Source: Nodularia spumigena CCY9414 (GTDB lineage Bacteria; Cyanobacteriota; Cyanobacteriia; Cyanobacteriales; Nostocaceae). From it: 64,000 nt of DNA. The notes beneath the pieces are model-generated. The model saw nothing but the letters and a program-made list of their open reading frames with translations, had not been told where the DNA came from and ran no database searches. Of this stretch, positions 40,501 through 51,228 are shown piece by piece (the stretch's first letter is position 1; every line of letters begins with the position of its first letter). The position numbers and the translations under genes were made by a program. The stretch is taken from positions 2,206,147-2,270,146 of the forward strand of contig NZ_CP007203.1 of NCBI RefSeq assembly GCF_000340565.2, written 5' to 3'.

Positions 40501-43173
40501 TTACTGATGGGAGAATAACTCGGCGTTTAGTGTTTTGGTGATGCGATCGCTCGCAAATTGCAAGTGAGCTATGGTATAGATATCCAGTTTTTCACCAAAT
40601 TCTTTCAGGCTAATATCAATATCTTTTCGCAGTTGGCACAATTTATACCAAGCTATTGTGCGACCATCTTCGGGTGTGTCTGTAGGATGCAATATGATTT
40701 CTAGCAAAATATTTAAGTGTTCTTGTTGCAATGAACGGCGGACGCTGGAAATTGTCTGTGGTTCTTCTGGGGCTAATACTTCTGTCCAGATACCTTGTTG
40801 CAGGGTGTCAAACAATTCGGGGATAGAAAGTGCTTCTCCCGGCGGAGATTTTAATTCTATATCTCGTAACCGATTTAAGCGATCGCCATCTAAGAGCGAT
40901 CGCAATATTTCGCTTTGGAACCGGATAATTGTTTCGTGAATAGGATAATCAAGGCGATTATAGGGTACAGAATTACCCCAGTGTTGCCAACGCGAAGGTG
41001 CTAACTGATTCAGTAATTGCGGTGAAAAATTGAAAACATCCTCAGCAAAAACATACTCCTGTAATTTTGTTAATACTTGACGTTGTTTGAGCAGCGAAAC
41101 TGGTACAAATGCCCAATTAGGATAATCATTCACATGAAGACGCTGAAATGATTGTCCACCAATATATCGAGGCAATAAGTTGGCGTTCCGAAAATAATAT
41201 TTAAGTATTTGGTTAAATAAGACACGGAGGTGACTATAGCTTTCTCCTGGCGATAAATAACCCTTGTCAAGACGCTGCCACATTACACGGGCATTATCCA
41301 TTTGCCCCTGGGAATACAATAGGACATCGCTACTCATATCCCACAGATTTGCCAAAGGATTAATATCCCAAATATCTTCATCAGTGGCGTAAGATAATTC
41401 AGCTTGAGGCGATGCTAAAGCAATCTCTTCTAAAAAACTTTTTTCGGCTTCTGGGTGAACATTAGTTTTATAACCATAGACAATCGCCCATTCATCGTAA
41501 GGGCCAACCATCCCTGGAAAATAGTCACCTTGCACGATTCCTGGTGGCGCTATATTCACGGGGAGATAATCCATCACTGAACCGACTAAACCTTTACTAT
41601 GAGTGATTTCAGGATTATTTAAATCTTCAGGCGCTAACATTGTGCTACCGTGAAAGTTATGGCGTAAACCAAGAGTATGCCCAACTTCATGAGCGATTAA
41701 AGAACGTAAATATTGATGTACATAATCCTGCATGGCTTCACTACTCGGTGTAGTTTTTTGCAAAATTGACAACGCTAGCGCCCCCATCGCTGCTTGCTCT
41801 GAAGATTCCATCCCATAGCAGACATCATCGGATAATCCTGTTCTGTCTAAGCTGCCCATTGTAGGTAAATTACCGGGACATTGGTTTTTACCCAGTGATG
41901 AATTTGTTGCCATCAATGCGCGATATTCGTGCTGAATTGAGCGCAACATATTGGCATCTACGATAATATCTGCATCCAATATTTCCCCAGTAAATGGGTT
42001 GACACGCACTGGACCTCTGGCAAAACCTGCATCCAGAGAATTGAACCAGCGAATAGTGTTGTAGCGGATATCTGCGGGTTGCCAATCAGCATCATCTGGC
42101 ATTTGTCGGACTTCAATGGCATTTTGGAATCCAGCTTTGGCAAATGCTTTATTCCACATTAAGATACCTTCACGAATTGCGTCACGGTATGATGAAGGGA
42201 CAGCATTTTCAATCCAAAACACAATCGGCTTTTTCGGTGGAGATATCGCTGCATCAGGGTCGGATGGTTCTAAATGCCAACGATTGATGTAACGTACAAA
42301 TGGTTCGTAGTCTTTATGGTCAGCAAAATTTTGGAAAGCCGTAATAAAATATCCCACTCTGTCGTCAGCCAGTCGGGGAATATAACCGTTATTTTCTGGG
42401 AGTTGGGAAAAGCTGTAATGTACTTGCAGCGTCAGCCCTCTGCTATCAGGTAAAGTAATTAAATTGGCTCCGTCTGGTGAGGAAAACCCGTAAATTGCAT
42501 CTATTTCTATATTCTCTGGAAAACTGTTGACAGCACCAAAATATGACTTGCTTTGTTCTAGGCGATAATCAGCCTGCAAAGAGTATTTTAATAGGGGGGT
42601 TAATCCGGGAAAATCCTGCATTAACAGATTATCTAGATTAATTAAAATATTTTTACTGTATGAATCAATACTTTCAATTGGCAGTGAATACAGAACCGAG
42701 TCGCTAAATGAACGAGCCAGCGATCGCTGTTCTGGTTGATTTGCTTCTGCACGAAATTTCACATTCCGCACCACAAAGTGTAAATTATTATTAACTCGCC
42801 GCCAGTAGAAGAGGAAGTCAGAAAGTGGTAAACCACTATAAAGCCCACTTTCCCCAATACCCGATTCTAATGTCACTGTCGCCAGGTAATTTTTATTCAG
42901 TTGCTCTGGTGTAATTTCCCAATAAATTTGACCTGATTCCTGACTGGAATAAAGTGTGAACAGTCCGGCTAATTTATCAGTGGCTTTGATTATTTCCCGA
43001 AATCGGGGCCAATCTTCCTTCCTATTCTTCCCAAAGTTCTCAACTTCTGGGAGTAAGGTTAATTGCTGCACATCAGTAGAGGAAAGTTGGCTAGCTGCTG
43101 CGTAATTAAAATTGTGTAGCAAGTTGTACACTAAGATTATGCAGATTACTAATTTCGTGATCCAGTTTTTCAT
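40501..43173 (-). CDS. zinc metalloprotease (metzincin, DUF5117/DUF4953 type)
   Basis: 890 residues with an N-terminal signal or membrane anchor (WITKLVICIILVYNLLHNFN). The zinc site is LIAHEVGHTLGLRHNFHGS (His-Glu-x-x-His-x-x-Gly-x-x-His, about residue 493), followed by a Met-turn candidate (VMDYLPVN). The N-terminal 350 residues match the strand-rich DUF5117/DUF5118 part and the end is the DUF4953-like helical part. Predicted to be exported and to degrade proteins in the periplasm or outside. Single gene, no obvious partner. Confidence 0.85.
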   Translation of the reverse strand: MKNWITKLVICIILVYNLLHNFNYAAASQLSSTDVQQLTLLPEVENFGKNRKEDWPRFREIIKATDKLAGLFTLYSSQESGQIYWEITPEQLNKNYLATVTLESGIGESGLYSGLPLSDFLFYWRRVNNNLHFVVRNVKFRAEANQPEQRSLARSFSDSVLYSLPIESIDSYSKNILINLDNLLMQDFPGLTPLLKYSLQADYRLEQSKSYFGAVNSFPENIEIDAIYGFSSPDGANLITLPDSRGLTLQVHYSFSQLPENNGYIPRLADDRVGYFITAFQNFADHKDYEPFVRYINRWHLEPSDPDAAISPPKKPIVFWIENAVPSSYRDAIREGILMWNKAFAKAGFQNAIEVRQMPDDADWQPADIRYNTIRWFNSLDAGFARGPVRVNPFTGEILDADIIVDANMLRSIQHEYRALMATNSSLGKNQCPGNLPTMGSLDRTGLSDDVCYGMESSEQAAMGALALSILQKTTPSSEAMQDYVHQYLRSLIAHEVGHTLGLRHNFHGSTMLAPEDLNNPEITHSKGLVGSVMDYLPVNIAPPGIVQGDYFPGMVGPYDEWAIVYGYKTNVHPEAEKSFLEEIALASPQAELSYATDEDIWDINPLANLWDMSSDVLLYSQGQMDNARVMWQRLDKGYLSPGESYSHLRVLFNQILKYYFRNANLLPRYIGGQSFQRLHVNDYPNWAFVPVSLLKQRQVLTKLQEYVFAEDVFNFSPQLLNQLAPSRWQHWGNSVPYNRLDYPIHETIIRFQSEILRSLLDGDRLNRLRDIELKSPPGEALSIPELFDTLQQGIWTEVLAPEEPQTISSVRRSLQQEHLNILLEIILHPTDTPEDGRTIAWYKLCQLRKDIDISLKEFGEKLDIYTIAHLQFASDRITKTLNAELFSHQ

Positions 43174-43383
43174 CCTTTAGTTTTTTCTCTCCAGCAGTGC
43201 TGATATCGAGAACCATCTCTGTATCTATGGTCGGGAACAGTCCCGTGATTTACAGCTTCACGTAATTTTTTAGTTATAAGATAAAATTCATCACATAGCA
43301 ATATTTATGTCTTCAGATAGATGTTTTTTGATTATATATGTATTTTAAATATTAAATGTGTTTCATACTACATTTAACTAACA

Positions 43384-43483
43384 GGGAGCATCCCACTTTG
43401 GCAAATATATCTTTTCAGTCTAACGGTGGAATCAGGCTCTTACGGCTTAATGAAATATGTATCTTCCCTGTTGGGATGCTCCC
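43384..43483. mobile_element. MITE, short copy (100 bp)
   Basis: Ends GGGAGCATCCC (43384-43394) and the inverse GGGATGCTCCC (43473-43483). The first 70 or so bases match the reverse complement of 52622-52692. Flanks ACTAAC and ACTAAA suggest a 5-6 bp target repeat. A deletion derivative of the longer copy at 52467. No coding capacity. Confidence 0.8.
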
Positions 43484-43823
43484 AACTAAAGCAAAAGTTG
43501 CTACCCTATTTCAATCAACTACTTAAATCTCCGTTTGGGAAGGTATAAGCTTGAGGAAAGCTTAGTTTACTAGGTTCACGGTATACAACAAGAGAGTTGC
43601 TTAGTACATGACATTCACTAAGGCTAAATGTACAAAGATATCCCTATTTTGTACACTTTGATGGCATTGTTTTTTCTAGCTTGGATTTAACATTTTTGGC
43701 AATAGTAACTTGATAATAACATTAATTCAATCACCTAATTAAACAAAAATTTGATTTTTTATTTTAAATATTTTATTGTGTATAAAGTTGCCAAGATGTC
43801 TAAAAATTTTAAAGAAACGACCC
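43484..43823. other. intergenic region upstream of ferritin-like gene
   Basis: About 340 bases, AT-rich. Together with the MITE just before, it makes a 650-bp stretch without genes between the metalloprotease and the ferritin-like gene. No other repeat or clear promoter seen. Confidence 0.4.
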
Positions 43824-44504
43824 ATGAATCTTATAACTTACATGATGTATTTGGCCAGCTCTGGAGCTACTGCATATTACACTTCCTCTCAAATACGTGA
43901 CCCTAAAACTCGCCCCAATGTCCTTGCCGGATTACAAAAATCAGAAGCCAGTTCCGTTAAATTTCTTTCCGCACTTAGTGAACGTGCATTTAATGAAGGG
44001 GATAATTGGTTAGCAGAAAAATTAAAGAAACACGCATCAGATGAAGTTCGGCACAGCCAAATTTTTGCCCATGCTCTCAAACAAATCAACAACAAAACTA
44101 AAGATATAACTTCAACTGAAAAGCAGCCCACTGAAAGTACACAGCATCAAGGAACTCCTTTCTTTGCATTATACTTTCATGGTTATTCTCAGGAAGATTT
44201 GCAACCTGCGGTCATTGATTGGAATGTATTTGCAGCCAGCACCTATATTTTAGAAATTGATGCTGGTAAAGACTTTAAACGCATGGCTAACGTATTACCA
44301 GATAATGAACAAAGCTCTCGTAACCTCAAACAAGGATTGTTAAATATTGCTCAAGACGAAACTGGTCATGCTGCTTATCTTTATGAAGCTATGATGCGTC
44401 AAATGCCTCCTATCAAAGTACAAAACCTTGTGGATGAATGGCGTACCCGTAAAGTGGATGCGATATTTAAATTAGCTGGTGAAATTTTTCAAGGCATTAA
44501 ATAA
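43824..44504 (+). CDS. ferritin-like domain protein
   Basis: 226 residues from ATG 43824 (MNLITYMMYLASSGATAYYT); the longer frame from 43776 has no support. Four-helix bundle pattern: first Glu in LQKSEASSVKFL, Glu-x-x-His in SDEVRHSQIFAHAL, second pair in AQDETGHAAYLYEAMM. Likely a di-iron protein; oxidase, oxygenase or iron storage cannot be told apart. Runs 32 bases ahead of the two-partner secretion genes in the same direction and may be co-transcribed, an unusual partner for them. Confidence 0.7.
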   Translation: MNLITYMMYLASSGATAYYTSSQIRDPKTRPNVLAGLQKSEASSVKFLSALSERAFNEGDNWLAEKLKKHASDEVRHSQIFAHALKQINNKTKDITSTEKQPTESTQHQGTPFFALYFHGYSQEDLQPAVIDWNVFAASTYILEIDAGKDFKRMANVLPDNEQSSRNLKQGLLNIAQDETGHAAYLYEAMMRQMPPIKVQNLVDEWRTRKVDAIFKLAGEIFQGIK

Positions 44505-44536
44505 TACAAATTCATTCATTTTGATTTAAATAAGCC

Positions 44537-47080
44537 ATGAAAAGTAGATATCTTCAGACTTTAATTACTACTACTATAGTCTCAAGCTTTGTGATTTGGT
44601 CAAATATTTCTCAAGCTCAAATAAAACCAGATAGCACTTTACAAAAAAATACTAGAATTAGGTTAGAAGAAAATATAAAAATTATTGAAGGTGGGACTAG
44701 AGCAGGTGGAAATTTATTTCACAGTATGCAGCATTTTTCAGTTCCCAGTGGAATTACAGCCTACTTTAATAATCCTTTGGATATTCAAAATATTATCACT
44801 AGGATAACTGGAAATTCAATTTCTAATATTGATGGTTTAATTCGTACAAATGGTATAAGTAATTTATTTTTAATGAATCCTAATGGAATTATTTTTGGTG
44901 AAAATGCCAGACTGAATATCGGTGGTTCATTTGTTGCTACTACGGCGACTAATATCAATTTTGCAGACGGATCTCAATTTAGTACAATTAATCCAACCTC
45001 TAAACAAATACTAACTGTTAACATACCTATTGGACTAAGTTTTAGTGGAAATAATGGAGCCATAAATATTAAAAATACAGGGCATAACCTGAAAAATGAG
45101 GATTTTAGATTTCCTCTTAATTCCAATAGATTTTCTAATGGCTTGCAAGTCAATTTGAGTAAAAATTTAGCTTTTATTGGAGGAGAAATTGTATTAGATG
45201 GAGGAATTATTAGTACAAACACTGGAAAAATTGAACTAGGAAGTGTTGATACAGGGGAAGTTAATATAAATTTAGAAAAAAATAATTTTATATTTCAATA
45301 TGATAATGTTGTAAATTTCCAAAATATAAAATTTTTACAAAACAGTTTAGCTTATGTTAGTAGCCTGGAAGGTGAAGGAAACACTATTAATATTCAGGGT
45401 AAGAAAATCCAGATTTCAGATGGTTCACTGGTATTTAGCCAAAATCATGGTTCCAAACAAGATGGAAAAATTTCTATAAATGCTACTGAAATTCTGACAG
45501 TTAAAGGTGCATCACCATTTGGTATTAGTGGTATTTACACTAGCAATTTCGGGAAGACACCAGGAGAAAATATTGAAATTAATTCAAAACAAGTTGATAT
45601 TGAAGGAGCGCAAATCGCAGCCAATACTTTTAGTAATTTTTCAAGTGGCAACATAGTTATCAACCCTACTGAATTATTAAGAGTTGCTGGTAGTAATCCA
45701 TCTCCAGGTAATTCTAATGGTTATGGTGGAATTAATACTTTCAGTTATATTAATTTTGGAGATGGGGGAAATATTAGAGGAAATACAAAAAAAATAACCT
45801 TAGAAAAACGAGGAAATATTAGTACAATTTCTAGTTCTTTTGGCAATGCTGGACAGGTCAATTTAACAGCAAAAAATATTAGTCTAAAAGATGGCAGCAG
45901 TTTAGGTTCCACAACTTTCAATATGGGAAAAGGTGGTGATGTACTGGTAAATGCCAGCAATTTTATAGAAATTATTGGTAGGTCTACTTCTGTCGGCCCT
46001 AGTACAATTAACGTTGCTACTTTCGGTAGTGGTGATGCTGGTAAATTAGAAATCAATACCTCAAACCTCTTTATTAGAGATGGTGCTGCTATATCTACAA
46101 ATACCGTTTCTTTTGGAAATGCTGGTCAACTTACTATTAATACCTCTGAGAGTCTAGAAATCTCTGGAAAAAATCTAGATTCAAATTTAGCTAGTTCTAT
46201 AAGTTCATCCGCAAATATTCTAGATGATAGTTTAAGAATCAGGTTTAGCAGAGTACCACTAATTCCTACTGGGGATGCTGGAGAATTAATAATTACCACC
46301 GGAGATTTATATATTCAAGATTTTGCTCAAATTAGTGTCAGAAATGATGGTTCTGGAAATGCAGGAATACTTCAAATTGATGCTGACTCTATAAATATCA
46401 GTAAACAAGGAGGTATTACCGCAACAACTGCTGTCGGACAAGGAGGTGATATTTTGTTGCAATCAAAAGATGTCCGCTTAAACAATAGTATTATTTCTGC
46501 TACTGCTGGTCAGACAGGTACAACTGGTGATGGTGGTAATATTAATATTAATACCGATACATTACTGGCCTTAGAAAACAGCAGTATTACAGCTAATGCT
46601 TTTGAAGGAAGAGGAGGAAATATTCAGATCAACACTCAAGGATTTTTTCTGTCCCCTGATAGCCGAGTAACGGCCAGCTCAGAACGAGGAGTTGACGGAA
46701 CTATTGAGATTAATACTTCTTCCATTGATTTCACCAAGGCTGCTTTAATACCATCAGTAGTTGAAGTTCCCCAAGTTACCAATGTTTGTGCGGCTTATTC
46801 ACAGGGAGAATCCGGAGAATTGGTCATCAAGCCAGCAACCGTTCCTCAAAATCCTGGCAATTTGAACAGTCTTTCTGGCTGGGAAGATAAAGAAGATTAC
46901 CAGGAAAAAACTGAAGAATTGTCAGATAAAACATCTCAAAAATTGGTTGAAGCCCAAGGCTGGAAAAGTAACCCCGATGGCACAATCAGTTTTACAAGTA
47001 CGCCTAATGATGTGGTGCCTTACGGTTCTTCAACTACCCCTCCTTGTGTGAATTCTTCTCACTCTCAAACAAACGATTAA
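44537..47080 (+). CDS. TpsA exoprotein, filamentous haemagglutinin N-terminal domain
   Basis: 847 residues. Signal peptide (LITTTIVSSFVIWSNISQAQ), then the TPS secretion domain with GTRAGGNLFHSMQHFSVPSG and NLFLMNPNGIIFGENARL, which guides export by the TpsB partner. The rest is a long parallel beta-helix of degenerate repeats rich in Gly, Asn, Ile and Ser (INTSNLFIRDGAAISTNT and similar). The C-terminus (after about 760) is charged and likely exposed. Followed after 60 bases by the transporter gene. Confidence 0.88.
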   Translation: MKSRYLQTLITTTIVSSFVIWSNISQAQIKPDSTLQKNTRIRLEENIKIIEGGTRAGGNLFHSMQHFSVPSGITAYFNNPLDIQNIITRITGNSISNIDGLIRTNGISNLFLMNPNGIIFGENARLNIGGSFVATTATNINFADGSQFSTINPTSKQILTVNIPIGLSFSGNNGAINIKNTGHNLKNEDFRFPLNSNRFSNGLQVNLSKNLAFIGGEIVLDGGIISTNTGKIELGSVDTGEVNINLEKNNFIFQYDNVVNFQNIKFLQNSLAYVSSLEGEGNTINIQGKKIQISDGSLVFSQNHGSKQDGKISINATEILTVKGASPFGISGIYTSNFGKTPGENIEINSKQVDIEGAQIAANTFSNFSSGNIVINPTELLRVAGSNPSPGNSNGYGGINTFSYINFGDGGNIRGNTKKITLEKRGNISTISSSFGNAGQVNLTAKNISLKDGSSLGSTTFNMGKGGDVLVNASNFIEIIGRSTSVGPSTINVATFGSGDAGKLEINTSNLFIRDGAAISTNTVSFGNAGQLTINTSESLEISGKNLDSNLASSISSSANILDDSLRIRFSRVPLIPTGDAGELIITTGDLYIQDFAQISVRNDGSGNAGILQIDADSINISKQGGITATTAVGQGGDILLQSKDVRLNNSIISATAGQTGTTGDGGNININTDTLLALENSSITANAFEGRGGNIQINTQGFFLSPDSRVTASSERGVDGTIEINTSSIDFTKAALIPSVVEVPQVTNVCAAYSQGESGELVIKPATVPQNPGNLNSLSGWEDKEDYQEKTEELSDKTSQKLVEAQGWKSNPDGTISFTSTPNDVVPYGSSTTPPCVNSSHSQTND

Positions 47081-47140
47081 TTCATCTCATGAAAGCGGTT
47101 ATGGGCTTCTCCACACCCTAACCCCTTCTTAATATTTTCT

Positions 47141-48841
47141 ATGCTCAAAATCAAAATCCAGTACATTTTTGCAACTACTTTTATCTTTGCATCTCAACCA
47201 CTACTAGCACAAGAACGAATCCCCACATTTCCTCAACAACCACCTTCTGTTTCTCCCTTAACGCCAGAAGAGGAAATCAAACTAGTTCCTCTATCTCCCC
47301 CACCTTCGCCACCTGAAATTACTGGTGAGAATATACAAGCCATTAAGGTAAAACGCTTTGTTTTTGAAGGCAACACAGTATTCTCCAATCAAAGGCTTGA
47401 AGAATTACTTGCACCTTTTATTGGCAAAGAAATTACTTTTTCAAATTTGCTGCTAGCTCGTGCAGAGATTACTAAACTGTACGTAGACAATGGATACATT
47501 AGTTCTGGAGCATATCTGCCCATCACAGAAAACCAAGCAATTGACCCGAATCAAGCCGTCATCACTATTGGCGTTGTTGAGGGAAAATTGGATAAAATTA
47601 ACGTTGTAGGCACTTCAAGCTTAGAACATTATATTCGTTCTCGCTTACCCAACACTTCAACGGTACTGAATAGCGATCGCTTACTGGAAGATTTGCAACT
47701 ATTACAACAAGATCCCTTGATTTCGTCAATTACAGCCGAACTGATCGAAGGCACTCGCTTACAACGACCTGTTTTGACAGTAACGGTTAAAGAACGCGAA
47801 CCATTTAAGGTAGAAGCTATTTTGGATAATTCTCGCTCTCCAGCCGTGGGCAGTTTTCAACGCCGAGTTGAGTTAACCCATGCTAATTTGCTGGGCTTAG
47901 GCGATCGCTTTATTGTTGGCTACAGAAATACAGAGGGTAGCAACACGATAACCACCAGCTACACTGTGCCGATCAATCCACAAAACGGCACTCTGCAATT
48001 CTTTTACGCCAACACCTCATCCACTATTATTGAACGCCCCTTCACTAACTTGGATATTCTTTCTGATGCTCGTGCTTACGAAGTGACTTTCCGGCAGCCA
48101 TTGCTACAACGAGCTACGGCTAATTCCAACCAAGAATTTGCACTGGCTTTAACTGCTTCGAGACTAGAAAGTGAATCTTCGTTGCTCAACACTCCTTTCC
48201 CGTTGAGTATTGGGGCTGATGCTACCGGACGAACAAGAATTTCTGCCGTGAGGTTTTCCCAAGAATGGATAGACCGTAGCCGTCAACAAGTGTTATATGT
48301 TCGTTCACAATTTAGCTTGGGTATTGATGCTTTTAATGCAACTATTAATGATTCTGACCCTGATAGTCGTTTTTTTGCTTGGAGGGGACAAGCTACTTGG
48401 GTGCGGCGGTTATCAGCGAACACTCTGCAAATCAGGGCAGATATGCAATTGGCTGACAGACCGCTTCTTCCTTTAGAACAAATCGGGCTAGGAGGCGCAA
48501 ATTCTGTGCGTGGTTATCGCCAGGATACGTTTTTGACTGACAACAGACTTCTACTATCAGCCGAATTCTACATTCCTGTGTGGCAAGAAGAAACCGGGAT
48601 TTTACAACTCATTCCTTTTCTTGATCTAGGTACTGCCTGGAATCATAGTAATGGCACAAATAATACATCAGTCACAACAGGTACTCTGGGGTCTTTTGGA
48701 CTTGGCTTGCAGTACCAGTTGGGCAATCGCTTCAATGCCCGTCTTGATTTGGGAATTCCCTTATTTTCTGTTAATACAAATTCCGACGCAAAAACATGGC
48801 AAGAAAATGGTATCTATTTTTCTCTCGGCTATCAACTTTAA
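47141..48841 (+). CDS. TpsB outer-membrane transporter (ShlB/FhaC/HecB family)
   Basis: 566 residues. Signal peptide (FATTFIFASQPLLAQ), Pro-rich linker, a POTRA domain (IKVKRFVFEGNTVFSNQRLE), a second POTRA-like part, then a 16-strand barrel with the conserved VRGY loop (GGANSVRGYRQDTFLTDN). It exports the TpsA protein across the outer membrane without ATP. The 3' end overlaps the CHAT gene by 46 bp in another frame. Confidence 0.9.
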   Translation: MLKIKIQYIFATTFIFASQPLLAQERIPTFPQQPPSVSPLTPEEEIKLVPLSPPPSPPEITGENIQAIKVKRFVFEGNTVFSNQRLEELLAPFIGKEITFSNLLLARAEITKLYVDNGYISSGAYLPITENQAIDPNQAVITIGVVEGKLDKINVVGTSSLEHYIRSRLPNTSTVLNSDRLLEDLQLLQQDPLISSITAELIEGTRLQRPVLTVTVKEREPFKVEAILDNSRSPAVGSFQRRVELTHANLLGLGDRFIVGYRNTEGSNTITTSYTVPINPQNGTLQFFYANTSSTIIERPFTNLDILSDARAYEVTFRQPLLQRATANSNQEFALALTASRLESESSLLNTPFPLSIGADATGRTRISAVRFSQEWIDRSRQQVLYVRSQFSLGIDAFNATINDSDPDSRFFAWRGQATWVRRLSANTLQIRADMQLADRPLLPLEQIGLGGANSVRGYRQDTFLTDNRLLLSAEFYIPVWQEETGILQLIPFLDLGTAWNHSNGTNNTSVTTGTLGSFGLGLQYQLGNRFNARLDLGIPLFSVNTNSDAKTWQENGIYFSLGYQL

Positions 48842-51228
48842 AGTATTTATTTTTAGGCATATTTCTATCATTGCTGATAATTTTTTCTCCAAATCAAACG
48901 ATTGCGGCTCCCACGCCAGGACAATTGAACCAAAAGGGATTTACTCAACTACATCAAGGACTTACATCAGCAGCATTACAGACTTGGGAATCAGCTTACC
49001 GTGCTTACAAAAAACTGAATGACACCGAAGGAATGACGGGTAGCCTGATTAATCAAAGTTTGGCATTACAAGCTAATGCTTCATATTCTCGTGCTTGCCA
49101 AACTTTAATTCAGGCTTTGAAGATGGAAAATTGGGTTTGTCACCCAATTCATTTACAACGTTTTTCCCAGACTGAATATCAAGAACGTTTAAATCAGGCG
49201 TTACAAAACCAACCCTTACAAAAAGTCCAAGTTGTGGGACTTCGGAATCTTGGGGATGTACTGCGGCAACTGGGAAACCCAGAGTCCTCTTCTCTGGTGC
49301 TAAACAAGGCTAGTACAATAGCGCAAGATATTGGATTGGAAGCACCTAATTTATTACTGAGTTTAGCTCATACAGAACGCTCACTTTTTGCACAAGCTAA
49401 AAGCAGATATGAGTTCATAGATGAACCCCTATCTAAACAAGAAGCACTGAATACAGCCCAAGTTAAACTTATGGCGGCTCTAGAACTTTATCAACAAATA
49501 AATACCATTCCCGCACAGTTAAATCAACTAAACTTGTTATTAGAATCTAGTGATCCCAACCCACAATTAATTCAATCTTTAGTTCAAATTTTATTAACTA
49601 ACCAAGATCAATTTTCAGAATTACCCACCATAGAAGCTATCTATGCTCGAATTAAACTAGCTCAATGCTTGCTCACAATCAATGATAAATTATCAACAGC
49701 ACTGGCACTAAGTCAAAAAGCTTTATCATTAGCTGATAAATTGGAAAACCAGAGAGCAAAATCCTTTGCTTTGGGAACTCTTGCCAATGTTTACATTCAT
49801 TTGGGTCAAGAGTCGAAATCAATCAAATATCTCAGCCAAGCTATGGGAATTGCTCAATCAGTCGAAGCTTGGGATATTGCTTATGAATGGCAGTGGCAAT
49901 TAGGTCAATTGTACAAAAAAAGTAATCGTATCCAGGAGGCAATCCAAGCATATACGGCTGCTGTTCACAGTCTAGAACTCGTTCGCAACAGTATTTTATC
50001 AATTAACCCAGAAATTCAATTTGCTTTTAAAGACAAAGTTGAACCCGTATATCAAGAGTATATGGAGTTACTGTTGTCTCAAGATAACATCAATTTTAGA
50101 CAAATTATCCAAACTCAAGAACAGCTAAAATTAGCTGAATTAGAAAATTTCTTACAATGTGGTAATTTGATTCCTAAATTTTCTTTACTGGATGTTCAAG
50201 ATTCTTCTAGCAAGATCCCACATACTATTTATTTAATTAAACTGAAAAATCAAATAGAGGTAATTCTTCGTAATCCAGAAGGTGATTTTTATCATCATAA
50301 TCTAGAATTAAATTTAGCTGAAGATTCTATTAATACACTAATTAAATTTCTGCAAAATCAACGGTTCAATTCTTTTGCCGAAACTGATTTTCTGCTTTAT
50401 CCTCAATCTCTATATAAATTATTACTTGCACCGATCAGCAAGTATTTACCAGAAACAGGTAATTTAATCTTTGTTTTGGATACTTATTTCCAAAACTTGC
50501 CCATCTCTATGCTACATGATGGTGAAAAATATTTAATTGATTCTTATAATATTTCCGTAGCTTCAAGTTCTCAATTTTACCAAAATCAGGCTTTCAAACC
50601 AGGACAGTTAAGGGCTTTAGTCGCAGCAATTTCTGAAAAAAGCCCGAGTTTTAGAGATTCTTTAGTTCCTCCTAATTTGAATCCCTTACCAGAGGTTAAG
50701 GCAGAAATCAAAAGTATTAGGAAAAATACTGTTTCTACCTCCGAACTACTTAATCATCAATTTACGAGCGATCGCTTTCGCCAAAAAATTGCTAATTCCC
50801 CTCTACCAGTAATTCACGTCAGTACTCACGCGCAATTTAGTTCTGACCCTGAGCAGACTTTCATTTTAGCGTGGGATCGTCCCATGAATCTCTGGGATTT
50901 GAATGTTTTGCTTAAACGGCAAAATAGTCAATCATCGATTGATTTACTGGTTCTCAGCGCTTGCCAAACAGCTAAGGGAGATAGGCGTTCGGCATTGGGT
51001 ATTGCTGGATTAGCAGCCCAGTCAGGCGCACGCAGCACAATTGCAACTTTGTGGCTAGTAAATTCTGACTCTACTGTACAACTAATTAGCAAATTTTATG
51101 AAGGTTTGAAAAATGGGCTTCCGAAAGCCGAAGCACTTAGACAAGCTCAATTAAGTTTACTTTCTAGTCCTAAGTACAGTCATCCTTATTACTGGGCAGC
51201 ATTTGTTCTGGTTGGTGCTTGGGACTGA
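48796..51228 (+). CDS. secreted or anchored CHAT-TPR protein
   Basis: 810 residues starting inside the transporter gene. Residues about 17-38 are a signal peptide or membrane anchor (YLFLGIFLSLLIIFSPNQTI). TPRs occupy about 40-420 (AKSFALGTLANVYIHLGQES). The CHAT domain is at the end: His in VIHVSTHAQFSS (about 675) and Cys in LLVLSACQTAKGD (about 720). The conserved GLAAQSGARSTIATLWLVNS tail is present. The overlap with tpsB suggests coupled translation, so it may process or guard the exported TpsA; that is inference. Confidence 0.85.
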   Translation: MARKWYLFFSRLSTLKYLFLGIFLSLLIIFSPNQTIAAPTPGQLNQKGFTQLHQGLTSAALQTWESAYRAYKKLNDTEGMTGSLINQSLALQANASYSRACQTLIQALKMENWVCHPIHLQRFSQTEYQERLNQALQNQPLQKVQVVGLRNLGDVLRQLGNPESSSLVLNKASTIAQDIGLEAPNLLLSLAHTERSLFAQAKSRYEFIDEPLSKQEALNTAQVKLMAALELYQQINTIPAQLNQLNLLLESSDPNPQLIQSLVQILLTNQDQFSELPTIEAIYARIKLAQCLLTINDKLSTALALSQKALSLADKLENQRAKSFALGTLANVYIHLGQESKSIKYLSQAMGIAQSVEAWDIAYEWQWQLGQLYKKSNRIQEAIQAYTAAVHSLELVRNSILSINPEIQFAFKDKVEPVYQEYMELLLSQDNINFRQIIQTQEQLKLAELENFLQCGNLIPKFSLLDVQDSSSKIPHTIYLIKLKNQIEVILRNPEGDFYHHNLELNLAEDSINTLIKFLQNQRFNSFAETDFLLYPQSLYKLLLAPISKYLPETGNLIFVLDTYFQNLPISMLHDGEKYLIDSYNISVASSSQFYQNQAFKPGQLRALVAAISEKSPSFRDSLVPPNLNPLPEVKAEIKSIRKNTVSTSELLNHQFTSDRFRQKIANSPLPVIHVSTHAQFSSDPEQTFILAWDRPMNLWDLNVLLKRQNSQSSIDLLVLSACQTAKGDRRSALGIAGLAAQSGARSTIATLWLVNSDSTVQLISKFYEGLKNGLPKAEALRQAQLSLLSSPKYSHPYYWAAFVLVGAWD

